This document shows positions 1-6,812 of a DNA stretch of 9,875 nt, piece after piece. The DNA lies in contig JAUYSA010000186.1 in assembly GCA_030696545.1 (NCBI GenBank), positions 1 through 9,875 of the forward strand. The letters are read 5' to 3'. Both the position numbers and the translations under genes were made by a program. Source of the DNA: Hyphomonadaceae bacterium (GTDB taxonomy: Bacteria > Pseudomonadota > Alphaproteobacteria > Caulobacterales > Hyphomonadaceae). How positions within the stretch are numbered: the stretch's first letter is position 1; each line of letters begins with the position of its first letter. The notes under the pieces are model-generated. The model saw nothing but the letters and a program-made list of their open reading frames with translations, did no database searches and was not told where the DNA came from.

Positions 1-64
1 GCCCCAGCCCGCACCCAGCCTGTAGGATAAAAACCCCTCCGTCCCCGCCCCAGGAGACCGCGCG

Positions 65-70
65 TATAAT
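65..70 (+). promoter_or_regulatory. -10 box giving a near-leaderless transcript for the 78-761 gene
   Basis: A perfect TATAAT hexamer ends 7 nt before the ATG at 78. If it is a sigma-70 type -10 element, transcription would start at about 76-78, so the mRNA would be leaderless or nearly so. There is no TTGACA-like -35 at 16-18 bp upstream, and there is no room for a Shine-Dalgarno sequence downstream of the box. The GGAG at 53-56 is too far from the ATG to act as a ribosome binding site. The rest of 1-77 shows no gene. A TATCCT read on the minus strand near 23-28 could belong to a divergent gene outside the window, but that is weak. Confidence 0.4.
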
Positions 71-77
71 CGCCGTC

Positions 78-761
78 ATGAGCGATCCGCGCATCATCTA
101 CGATCTCGATACGCCGCCGGGCCTGACATGGGCCCGCGCGGCCGATGTGCTCGTTCACGCGCGCGACCTTCTGACATTCATCACCGCGCGCTTCGGCACG
201 CCGCTCGGCCTTGCCGCACTGTCCAGCATTGTCTCGCGGCGCAAGGCGGAACTTCTGGGCTGGCTCCGTCCTGTCGAACTGATGCTGCGCCGTCTTGTTC
301 TGATCGAGGCGATGGCGCTGCTGGCGTCCCTTGTCGCTCCGCGTTCGCACTCCCGAAAGCAAGCCAGCAACGCGTCACCGAAGCCGCCTCAGACGTCAGC
401 GCTCGATCCAGCAGACTCCGCCGCCTGGCGATCGATCTTCACCGTCCCCCTCCACGAGGCAGAACCCGGCGACGCCCAATCGTCCCGCGCGTCGGGCCAC
501 CGGCGTCGCAGGATCGATGATCCCGAGCGCTTGCTGCCGACACGCGGGCTCGCCCTTCGCCTCGAAGGAATCATCCGCGTCGCGCTCGATCCCACGCCAT
601 TCATCCGCCGCCTTGCGCGCCAGATGCGCCGCCGCATGCCGAAGCGCATCGACGCGTTGCTCAGGCCACTCATCGTTCACCGCGGCGCCATCCGTCAGGA
701 TCTCGGCGAGCTCGCTGCCGCCGCCGCTGAAAGCTTCGCCCGGATCAACGACACGTCCTGA
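78..761 (+). CDS. Hypothetical basic protein, 227 aa
   Basis: I do not recognise the family. The ATG at 78 directly follows a TATAAT box, which supports this start. The N-terminal part (residues 15-88) is predicted mostly helical, with two hydrophobic stretches at about 31-51 and 64-87; the second is interrupted by Arg-Arg at 71-72, so it is amphipathic rather than a clean membrane span. Residues 89-112 are a polar, Ser/Pro-rich linker. The C-terminal half (113-227) is strongly basic, with RRRR at 142-145 and Arg-rich helices at 175-193, and ends in an alanine-rich helix. No catalytic motif, signal peptide or metal site is visible. The coding call rests on length, third-position G/C bias and promoter placement. 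A frame on the opposite strand (396-1004) overlaps it but has no recognisable content. A membrane-associated or nucleic-acid-binding accessory protein is possible but unproven. Confidence 0.65.
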   Translation: MSDPRIIYDLDTPPGLTWARAADVLVHARDLLTFITARFGTPLGLAALSSIVSRRKAELLGWLRPVELMLRRLVLIEAMALLASLVAPRSHSRKQASNASPKPPQTSALDPADSAAWRSIFTVPLHEAEPGDAQSSRASGHRRRRIDDPERLLPTRGLALRLEGIIRVALDPTPFIRRLARQMRRRMPKRIDALLRPLIVHRGAIRQDLGELAAAAAESFARINDTS

Positions 762-786
762 GCCGCGCTCAGCGCAGGCCTTCATG

Positions 787-810
787 CCCCGCCGGCATTC
801 GCCTGCGGGG
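787..810. terminator. Hairpin between convergent genes, possible bidirectional terminator
   Basis: CCCCGC (787-792) pairs with GCGGGG (805-810). After a C/T mismatch, GGC (794-796) pairs with GCC (801-803), closing an ATTC tetraloop. It sits in the 73-nt gap between the stop of the 78-761 gene and the stop of the minus-strand DUF3137 gene, where a shared terminator is expected. Neither side has a U-run, so it may be a weak or Rho-assisted terminator. Confidence 0.5.
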
Positions 811-834
811 TCGCATCCGCATGTCTGAAAGAGA

Positions 835-2052
835 TTATCGCGCGACGGCGCCAAACCGATGGTCCAGATCAACCAGTGCATCCGCCAGTCCCAGCGACGC
901 CTCGATATCGCCGCGCAGCCGTAGCAGTGTTTCGCGATTGGCCGCCGGTTTCGTGAACCCCGGCGGCTCGAACAATGCGCGCCCATCCGCCTTCGGCGCC
1001 GCAACCGTCAGCCGCGATCCCGTACACAGCATCACCGGGCGTCCGAAATCCCCACGCTGTCCCAGCTTCAGCAACCGCTCCATCAAGGCGGGGTGGAGCA
1101 GGGCGCGTGCCGCGATCTGGTCAGTCGAATAGACTTCATAGACGCGCTCGAACTCCACATCCTCCAGCTTCACCCGCTCGCGGCCACCGGTGTTGATCCG
1201 GTCGCGCAAATTGCCGAACGCGCCCGCGTCGGAAATCACCGCAGTCGTCGCCCCGGTGTCGCGCCGCAGGTCGATGTCGATCAGAAGGCCGTCGAAAACC
1301 GCGACCTCTTTCTGCTTCTCTTCAGCGCTCATCAGCTTGAGCTCGACAATATTGACCGGCAGCCCGCGATAAGTCCCCGCCAGCTCATTGGTCGCCCGCG
1401 CTTCGCCAAAATTCCGGAACACGCGCTCCGCCTTCAGCCGCGAAAGATCAGGCATCACCGCATTGCGCCAGGTGATCTCGCCGAACGACGCGGCCAGTCT
1501 TGGCAGGACACGCTCACGATACAGCTTGGAATACTGCTGCGAGAGTTCACGCACCGACCAGAAATATCCAGCCATCCCACCCACAGCCATCACCGCGATG
1601 AAATCCGCCGCGCCGCCCGGCGCTCCCGCCAGCGCGAACAAGGTCCATACGCAAAGCCCCACGCCCGCACACGCGGGCACGCGCCACGCTGACCGTTCGA
1701 TAACCTGCTGCGAAACATGCTGCCGATAGCCTTCGAGGTCGGTCAGGATCGCATGCATTTCGACGCCAACCTCATCGGCGCCCATCACGGGCGGCGCCAA
1801 CTCGGCCTTTTTCGGCTCGGACAGTTTCAGCGCGATCCCGCCGCCAACCGCCGCGATCAGAAGCGCCACGAAAAATCCGCCAAACACCGAAGTCGCAAAT
1901 CCGATCAGCCCCGGCGTGCGCGAATTCGCGGCCACCGCAATCCCGATCCAGGCGATCGCCGCGAGCCCCAGGAAAGCAATGAACACCACGCGCCCGATCT
2001 GCGCTTCGGGTTCGGTTCTGGCTTCCAGATTCTGTGCAGCCGGCGTCGTCAT
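835..2052 (-). CDS. DUF3137 family membrane protein, 405 aa
   Basis: This looks like a DUF3137 protein, a family of bacterial membrane proteins without an assigned reaction. Four membrane helices are visible in two hairpins (about residues 22-42, 53-76, 125-143 and 148-166). They are separated by a polar segment at 77-124 that contains an acidic/His-containing helix. The remaining ~240 residues are a cytoplasmic-type domain carrying the family's typical blocks: FRNFGEAR near 212-219, a YRGLPVNIVELKL strand near 228-240, FERVYEVYSTDQIAARALLHP near 301-321, and a LTVAAPKADGRALFEP strand near 348-363. I chose the ATG at 2052 because a TATATG box lies 8 nt upstream and the protein then begins as expected. 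An in-frame GTG at 2115 would add 21 low-complexity residues and is less likely. It converges on the 78-761 gene and diverges from the CocE hydrolase. Family assignment is good; function is unknown. Confidence 0.85.
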   Translation of the reverse strand: MTTPAAQNLEARTEPEAQIGRVVFIAFLGLAAIAWIGIAVAANSRTPGLIGFATSVFGGFFVALLIAAVGGGIALKLSEPKKAELAPPVMGADEVGVEMHAILTDLEGYRQHVSQQVIERSAWRVPACAGVGLCVWTLFALAGAPGGAADFIAVMAVGGMAGYFWSVRELSQQYSKLYRERVLPRLAASFGEITWRNAVMPDLSRLKAERVFRNFGEARATNELAGTYRGLPVNIVELKLMSAEEKQKEVAVFDGLLIDIDLRRDTGATTAVISDAGAFGNLRDRINTGGRERVKLEDVEFERVYEVYSTDQIAARALLHPALMERLLKLGQRGDFGRPVMLCTGSRLTVAAPKADGRALFEPPGFTKPAANRETLLRLRGDIEASLGLADALVDLDHRFGAVAR

Positions 2053-2060
2053 CGCCCCGA

Positions 2061-2089
2061 CATATAGACCGCTCGTCCCGCCTTGCGAA
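2061..2089 (-). promoter_or_regulatory. Candidate promoter for the DUF3137 gene
   Basis: Read on the minus strand, TTCGCA (2084-2089) and TATATG (2061-2066) are separated by exactly 17 nt. The predicted transcription start falls about 2 nt before the ATG at 2052, so this would again be a leaderless or near-leaderless message. The -35 matches TTGACA at only 4 of 6 positions. The placement supports the 2052 start over the upstream GTG. Confidence 0.35.
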
Positions 2090-2115
2090 CTGCTCGGGCG
2101 GCCGGATCGGGCCAC

Positions 2116-2323
2116 CTAACGATAAAGAGAGAAACGCGAAGTCGCACGAAACCCCACAACCCGCACTTCAAGCCGGAGGCGGGCAGAGAATCCATCTCGA
2201 TGTGGCGGCAACGTCACGACCCCACAGCCGCCTTGCCCCAAGGAAAATCCCGTAGCCCATCCGCGCGATTGGCAATCCCGCCGCGACGCTGATAGCCTTT
2301 CGCAATCTGACCGGGGCCTATGC
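2116..2323. other. Divergent intergenic region
   Basis: This is non-coding spacer between the divergent DUF3137 and CocE genes (271 nt if counted from the 2052 start). I see no RNA gene or strong palindrome. A small inverted repeat, GATTG-G-CAATC, lies at 2268-2278. TTGGCA (2269-2274) followed by 16 nt and GATAGC (2291-2296) is the best sigma-70-like candidate for the CocE operon, about 28 nt before its ATG, but the -10 is poor. Short frames here lack homology or initiation signals. Confidence 0.4.
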
Positions 2324-4255
2324 ATGAAGAAGTCTTTCCTCGCCTGCCTCAGCCTCGCCGCCATCGCCGCGACGGTGCTGACTTTCCAGGTCCAGCCCAG
2401 CTCCGCGCTGCCCGTCGCCAGCGACAACCCGCCGACCGACTATTCGAAATGGAGCCAGCCCGCGCTCGAAGCCGAACTCCAGCGCCGCGCCGTGATCGAG
2501 CGCAAGGTGCTGATGCCGATGCGCGATGGCATTCACCTCTCCACCGACATCTATCGTCCGAAGGATGTGACCGGCCCGGTCCCCACCATCTTCGTGCGTA
2601 CGCCCTACAACATGAACACGCTCACCGGCGGCACGCTGCGCCAGGTCGTCGAAGCGATCGATCGCGGCTACGCCTATATCGGCCAGAACGAACGCGGCCG
2701 CTATTTCTCCGAAGGCAAGTTCGAAATCCTCGGCTACCCGCGTACCGACGGTTACGACGCGCTCACCTGGATCGCGGACCAGTCATGGTCCAACAAGAAG
2801 GTCGGCACCCTCGGCTGCTCTTCAACCGCCGAATGGCAGCTCCAGCTTGCCGCCACCAACCATCCCGCCCACGCCGCCATGGTGCCGATGGCCTCCGGCG
2901 CCGGCATCGGCCGCGTCGGCGAGTTCCACGAGCAGGGCAACTGGTATCGCGGCGGCGTTCCCCGCACGCTCTTCACCATCTGGCTTTACGACACTGACAA
3001 TCCGCTTCGCGCGCAGATCCCGGAAAATCTCGACCCGAAGCTGCGCCAGTATCTTTCGCAGTACAGCGACCTCAACCCGAAGAAGCCCGACGTCACCTGG
3101 TCCAAACAGGTCTGGCATCTTCCCTACGGCGAAATGCTCACCTCGCTGGGCGAACCCGCCGGCACGAACGAACAGCTGATCTCGCGCGCGCTGCCCGATG
3201 ATCCCGAATGGTTCAAGGGCGGCCTCTACCACGACAATGAAAAGTGGGGCGTTCCCGCGCTCTGGTACAACTCCTGGTACGACGTCTCGATCGGCCCGAA
3301 CCTCGCGCTCTATAATCACGCTACCAAATCCGGCGTCGACGCGGAAACGCGCGACAACCAGTATGCCATCGTCGGCCCCAGCGTTCACTGCGCCTTCGGG
3401 GCGCTCGGCCCCAACTTCAAATCCGGCGACCGCGAGCTCGGCGACGCTACGATGGATGTGAACGGCGAAGTCTGGAAATTCTTTGATCGCTTCCTCAAGA
3501 GCAAACCGGCAGCCTTCCCGTCGACCACGCCGAAAATCCGCTACTACTCGATGGGCGACAACGCCTGGAAAACCTCCCAGCAATGGCCGCCAAAAGCCGC
3601 GCAGGAAACGCGCCTCTATCTGCGCTCCGGCGGCAAGGCGAACTCCGTCTTCGGCGACGGCAAGCTCTCGTTCAGCGCGCCCGGCAATGAACCCGCCGAC
3701 AGCTTCGCTTATGATCCGAAAAACCCGGTGCAAACCATCGGCGGCGGCGATTGCTGTAATGGCGGCGTTGTCGTCCCTGGCGCCTTCGATCAGCGTCCCG
3801 TCGAAGTCCGCCACGACGTCCTCGTCTATACCTCTGACATCCTGAAAGAGCCCGTCACTGTCGCCGGCTTCGTCGACGCCATCCTGCACGTCTCATCCGA
3901 TGCGAAGGACACAGACTTCGCCGTGAAGCTGGTCGACGTCGCCCCCGATGGCACAGCCTACCTCCTCGACGACACCATCCTCCGCGCCCGCTTCCGTGAA
4001 GGCTATGACCGCGAGGTCTTCATGGAGAAGGGCAAGACCTACAAGCTCGACTTCACGCCCATGTCCACCGCCAACACTTTCCTGCCGGGCCACCGCATCC
4101 GCGTGGAAGTCACATCCTCCTCCTTCCCGAAATACGGCCGCAACCTCAACACCGGCGGCCGCAACGAATTCGATAAGGAAGGCCTTGTCGCCAACAACGT
4201 AGTCCGCCACACCAACACCCAGCCGAGCTACATCGTGCTGCCAATCGTGAAATAG
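2324..4255 (+). CDS. Secreted CocE/NonD-type (X-Pro dipeptidyl peptidase S15) hydrolase, 643 aa
   Basis: Predicted serine hydrolase of the CocE / alpha-amino acid ester hydrolase / glutaryl-7-ACA acylase group, which cleaves esters or amides. The native substrate cannot be told from sequence. A signal peptide (basic MKK, hydrophobic core 4-22, likely cleavage after SSA near 28) sends it to the periplasm or outside. The alpha/beta-hydrolase core begins with the MRDGIHLSTDIYRP block (66-79), which is typical of the family. The nucleophile elbow is G164-C-S166-S-T-A169. The acid is Asp320 in NSWYD, and the histidine is His355 in GPSVH. The Ser-Asp-His spacing resembles CocE and AEH. PVQTIGG (468-474) and RHDVLVYTS (496-504) introduce the C-terminal jelly-roll domain, which runs to about 635 and includes the LPGHRIRVEV block. 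Full length for the family. The start ATG overlaps an out-of-frame ATG at 2320, and the only ribosome-site candidate is a weak CGGGG at 2312-2316. A methyltransferase gene follows 8 nt after its stop. Confidence 0.88.
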   Translation: MKKSFLACLSLAAIAATVLTFQVQPSSALPVASDNPPTDYSKWSQPALEAELQRRAVIERKVLMPMRDGIHLSTDIYRPKDVTGPVPTIFVRTPYNMNTLTGGTLRQVVEAIDRGYAYIGQNERGRYFSEGKFEILGYPRTDGYDALTWIADQSWSNKKVGTLGCSSTAEWQLQLAATNHPAHAAMVPMASGAGIGRVGEFHEQGNWYRGGVPRTLFTIWLYDTDNPLRAQIPENLDPKLRQYLSQYSDLNPKKPDVTWSKQVWHLPYGEMLTSLGEPAGTNEQLISRALPDDPEWFKGGLYHDNEKWGVPALWYNSWYDVSIGPNLALYNHATKSGVDAETRDNQYAIVGPSVHCAFGALGPNFKSGDRELGDATMDVNGEVWKFFDRFLKSKPAAFPSTTPKIRYYSMGDNAWKTSQQWPPKAAQETRLYLRSGGKANSVFGDGKLSFSAPGNEPADSFAYDPKNPVQTIGGGDCCNGGVVVPGAFDQRPVEVRHDVLVYTSDILKEPVTVAGFVDAILHVSSDAKDTDFAVKLVDVAPDGTAYLLDDTILRARFREGYDREVFMEKGKTYKLDFTPMSTANTFLPGHRIRVEVTSSSFPKYGRNLNTGGRNEFDKEGLVANNVVRHTNTQPSYIVLPIVK

Positions 4256-4263
4256 GCGAGCCT

Positions 4264-5112
4264 GTGAATTTTCTTAGCCGTCTGATGCCCCGCAAACCGG
4301 AGCCTGCAAGTCCTCCGGCTGCCGCCGCGACGGTTGAATCACTCCCGCACGTCGAGCTTGCGCGCGAGAATGTCCCGGACGCCATGGGTCTGACCGACCT
4401 GTGCAAATCCGGTTGGTTCGAGGGAAACGAGCTCTACACCGGCTTCCCCATCACGGCCGAGGATGTCGTCGTCGACGTCGGATGCGGCAATGGCGGCTAT
4501 GCCAGCTTTGCCGGCCGTCAGGGCGCGCACGTCGTCCTTTGCGACATTCAGCCGGAGCATCTGGCCAGGGCTTCAAAGGTCTTGCGTGAAACCACCGCTA
4601 GGGAGGTGACCGAGGTCCTCACGACATCAGAAGTCCTGCCGCTTGCCGACGGCTTGGCGACGAGAGTGATCTGCACTGAAGTGCTTGAACACGTAAGCGA
4701 TCCAAAGACGATGATATCCGAACTGGCGCGCATAACGGCGCCGGGCGGCCTCCTGACCCTGACCGTTCCGCATCCGGCATCCGAAGAACTGCAGAAGCTC
4801 GTGGCGCCGCCGGAGTATTTCAAGCCGCCAAACCATGTGCGCATCTTCTCGGTCGAGCAGTTCAAGTCGCTCGTCACGGACGCAGGCCTGATCATCGAAC
4901 GGTACGATACCTTCGGCTTCTATTCGGTGATGTTGTTGGCCTTTTACTGGGGGCGCGATACCACGCTCGAGCAGCGCGAGCATCCTTTGCTTCAGGCGTG
5001 GGACCAGACTTGGCGAACGCTGTTTGCGACCGAGGGCGGGTTGGAACTCAAGCGCAAGCTGGACACGTTCTTGCCCGGCACGCAGGTCATCATCGCGCGC
5101 AAGCCCGCATAG
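4264..5112 (+). CDS. Class I SAM-dependent methyltransferase, 282 aa
   Basis: A Methyltransf_11-type Rossmann methyltransferase that transfers a methyl group from S-adenosylmethionine; the acceptor is unknown. After a Pro/Ala-rich, probably disordered N-terminus (8-24), motif I is VVVDVGCGNGGYA (68-80). The acidic residue at the end of strand 2 is Asp94 in LCDIQPEHL. EVLEHV (139-144) is the motif common in small-molecule and quinone-type enzymes of this class. APGGLLTLTVPH (159-170) is the post-motif strand, and PPNHVRIFS (188-196) lies before the last helix. No membrane span or signal peptide, so it is cytoplasmic. I use the GTG at 4264 because GGCGAG lies just upstream and the preceding stop is only 8 nt away; an ATG at 4285 has no ribosome site and would remove seven basic residues. 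Its codons look slightly less biased than those of the hydrolase before it. Co-transcription with that hydrolase is likely, but a functional link is not shown. Confidence 0.85.
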   Translation: MNFLSRLMPRKPEPASPPAAAATVESLPHVELARENVPDAMGLTDLCKSGWFEGNELYTGFPITAEDVVVDVGCGNGGYASFAGRQGAHVVLCDIQPEHLARASKVLRETTAREVTEVLTTSEVLPLADGLATRVICTEVLEHVSDPKTMISELARITAPGGLLTLTVPHPASEELQKLVAPPEYFKPPNHVRIFSVEQFKSLVTDAGLIIERYDTFGFYSVMLLAFYWGRDTTLEQREHPLLQAWDQTWRTLFATEGGLELKRKLDTFLPGTQVIIARKPA

Positions 5113-5129
5113 CTTCTGCAAGGCAGACA

Positions 5130-5417
5130 ATGAAACTCGACGCCCTGGAACGTTTCCTCGCCGGCCTTGCCGTGCTGTTCTCCGCCGCGGCTTTGGGCGC
5201 AGCTTATCTGTTCCAGTTCCCGGGATACTACTCGGCGTTCGACAGACTGCAGCGGTCGATCGGCTTCGTGCTCGGGCCTTGGGTTGTTGCGGCGGCGGTC
5301 ACGGGCCTTATCTGGCTTGGGGGCAATCTTCTGAAATTCCGCGTGCCGGTGCTCGAAGTCTTCTTCACGCTGATCTGCGGCGCCTCCGCCGTCTCGATCC
5401 TCGAGGCGCTCCGCTAG
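5130..5417 (+). CDS. Small three-helix inner-membrane protein, 95 aa, unknown
   Basis: I do not recognise the family. Three hydrophobic helices fill almost the whole protein: about 9-29, 43-64 and 72-93, joined by short loops with FPGYYSAFDRLQR (30-42) and LLKFR (67-71). The N-terminus is short and polar (MKLDALERF). I chose the ATG at 5130 because AAGG lies at 5120-5123, the gap after the methyltransferase is only 17 nt, and the hydrophobic profile begins here. The frame is open further upstream, but that part overlaps the methyltransferase in another frame. Its position suggests it is the last gene of the hydrolase-methyltransferase operon. It has no charged residues buried in the helices that would suggest transport, so a structural or accessory membrane role is more likely. 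Confidence 0.7.
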   Translation: MKLDALERFLAGLAVLFSAAALGAAYLFQFPGYYSAFDRLQRSIGFVLGPWVVAAAVTGLIWLGGNLLKFRVPVLEVFFTLICGASAVSILEALR

Positions 5418-5531
5418 CCGGCGAGCCATCCCACACGGTTCGCGCCCTTCGCCGCCATCCAGCGCTTGCCAGCCAGCCGCCGCGCAGGCCAAGTGAGAAC
5501 ACTGGTTCGGGCAGGCTGGAGCTGCGTTCAC

Positions 5532-6812
5532 ATGCTGAAATGGCTGAGCATCATAACGGTGCTCGCTCTGGCTGCGGGCATCGCGGTCGGAGCGATGGTC
5601 GGCGCAACGGGCAATGCCGCGCTCGCCGGCTTCCTCACCGAGGTCGAATACATCGGCGCCCTCTGGCTCAACCTGTTGCGCATGACGGTCGTGCCGCTGG
5701 TCTTCTCGCTGCTCGTCACCGGCGTCGCCTCCGTCGCCAACGCCGCGTCGACCGGGCGGCTTGCCGCTCGCTCGCTCGGCGTGTTCGGCGTCCTGCTGCT
5801 AAGCGCGACGGCATTCGCCTGTATCGCCTTTCCCGCAATCCTCGTGCTCTGGCCGGTCGACCAGACCGCAGCATCCACCTTCATCGCCGGCGCAGGTGAT
5901 GCGCCCGTTACGCCGGCGTCCCCACCGACCATCGGGGCATGGTTCGCCGCGCTTGCGCCGGGCAATCCCATCGCCGCCGCCGCCGAGGGCGCGATCCTGC
6001 CGCTCGTCGTCTTCGCGCTGTTCTTCGGCTTTGCCGCAACCCGCCTCCCCGCCGCCCAGCGCGACCCGATGGTCGGCTTCTTCCGCGCCGTCGCAGACAC
6101 CATGATCGTCATCGTGCGCTGGGTCTTGCTGGCCGCGCCCATCGGCGTTTTCGCGCTGGCGCTCGGCGTCGGCCTTACGGCAGGCGTCGGCATCGTCGGC
6201 CTGATCGCGCAGTACATCGTTATCGTCTCTGTCGTCACGGCCGCGATCGTGCCGATCGCTTTCCTGTTCGCGATTCTCTGGGGCAGGGTGGGTGTGGCGA
6301 AGTTCGCCAACGCCACCGCGCCCGTTCTGGCGGTTGCGATCTCCAGCCGCTCTTCGCTCGCCTCCCTGCCGCTGATGGTCGAGCGCTCGCGCGACGCGCT
6401 GGACGTGCCAGAGCGCGTGGCCAATATCGTCCTGCCGCTAGCCGTTGCGGTATTCCGGATGACCAGCCCGGTCGCAAACCTGGGCGTTGTCTTCTTCTGC
6501 GCCGCGGTCTTCGGGGTCGATCTTACGCTCGACAAGATCGTGGTCGGCGGTCTCGTCGCGATCGCAATCAGCATCGGCTCGGTCGGCTTGCCCGGCGAGA
6601 TTTCCTTCGTCGCCAGCGTCGCGCCGATATCGATGGCGATGGGCGTGCCGATCGAACTGCTCGGTATCCTGGTCGCGGTCGAATCCGTGCCCGATATCTT
6701 CCGCACCGTGGGCAATGTCTCGGGCGACATGGCCGCGACCGTCATCGCCGCGAAAGGCCAGAAGGCTAATCCGGAGACCGCCGCCAGTTCACCCGAGGCG
6801 GCGTCCGCCTGA
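5532..6812 (+). CDS. Dicarboxylate/amino acid:cation symporter (DAACS, SDF family), divergent, 426 aa
   Basis: Predicted inner-membrane symporter of the GltP/DctA/GltPh fold, importing a dicarboxylate or acidic amino acid with a cation. Near the N-terminus, LLRMTVVPLVFSLLVTGV (48-65) is the family signature. The serine-rich tip of re-entrant hairpin 1 is ISSRSSLASLP (270-280). Hairpin 2 has GLPGE (352-356). The last helix has ESVPDIFRTVGNVSGD (384-399), in which Asp388, Arg391, Asn395 and Asp399 align with GltPh Asp394, Arg397, Asn401 and Asp405, keeping substrate and ion ligands. The TM7 motif NMDGT is replaced by FRMTS (308-312), so two sodium ligands are absent. I chose the ATG at 5532 because GGAG lies at 5517-5520 and it gives a normal N-terminus; an upstream TTG at 5466 would add 22 non-membrane residues. 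The 114 nt before it shows no strong promoter. Its 3' end overlaps the convergent hydrolase gene. Confidence 0.87.
   Translation: MLKWLSIITVLALAAGIAVGAMVGATGNAALAGFLTEVEYIGALWLNLLRMTVVPLVFSLLVTGVASVANAASTGRLAARSLGVFGVLLLSATAFACIAFPAILVLWPVDQTAASTFIAGAGDAPVTPASPPTIGAWFAALAPGNPIAAAAEGAILPLVVFALFFGFAATRLPAAQRDPMVGFFRAVADTMIVIVRWVLLAAPIGVFALALGVGLTAGVGIVGLIAQYIVIVSVVTAAIVPIAFLFAILWGRVGVAKFANATAPVLAVAISSRSSLASLPLMVERSRDALDVPERVANIVLPLAVAVFRMTSPVANLGVVFFCAAVFGVDLTLDKIVVGGLVAIAISIGSVGLPGEISFVASVAPISMAMGVPIELLGILVAVESVPDIFRTVGNVSGDMAATVIAAKGQKANPETAASSPEAASA

Noticed and set aside
396..1004. 202-aa minus-strand frame across the ends of the first two genes
   Set aside because: It overlaps two better-supported genes and a hairpin, and its translation shows no recognisable features.
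2053..2115. GTG start adding 21 residues to the DUF3137 protein
   Set aside because: The added segment is Ser/Gly-rich without family similarity and would overlap the candidate promoter. The ATG at 2052 is better placed.
2822..3889. 355-aa open frame antisense to the CocE hydrolase
   Set aside because: No motif, signal or ribosome site. The hydrolase on the other strand explains the sequence fully with catalytic motifs in order.
5528..6745. Long open frame (405 aa) antisense to the symporter
   Set aside because: The product is a low-complexity Ala/Thr/Ser/Pro string with no domain. It is the expected mirror of a hydrophobic, GC-rich membrane protein gene.
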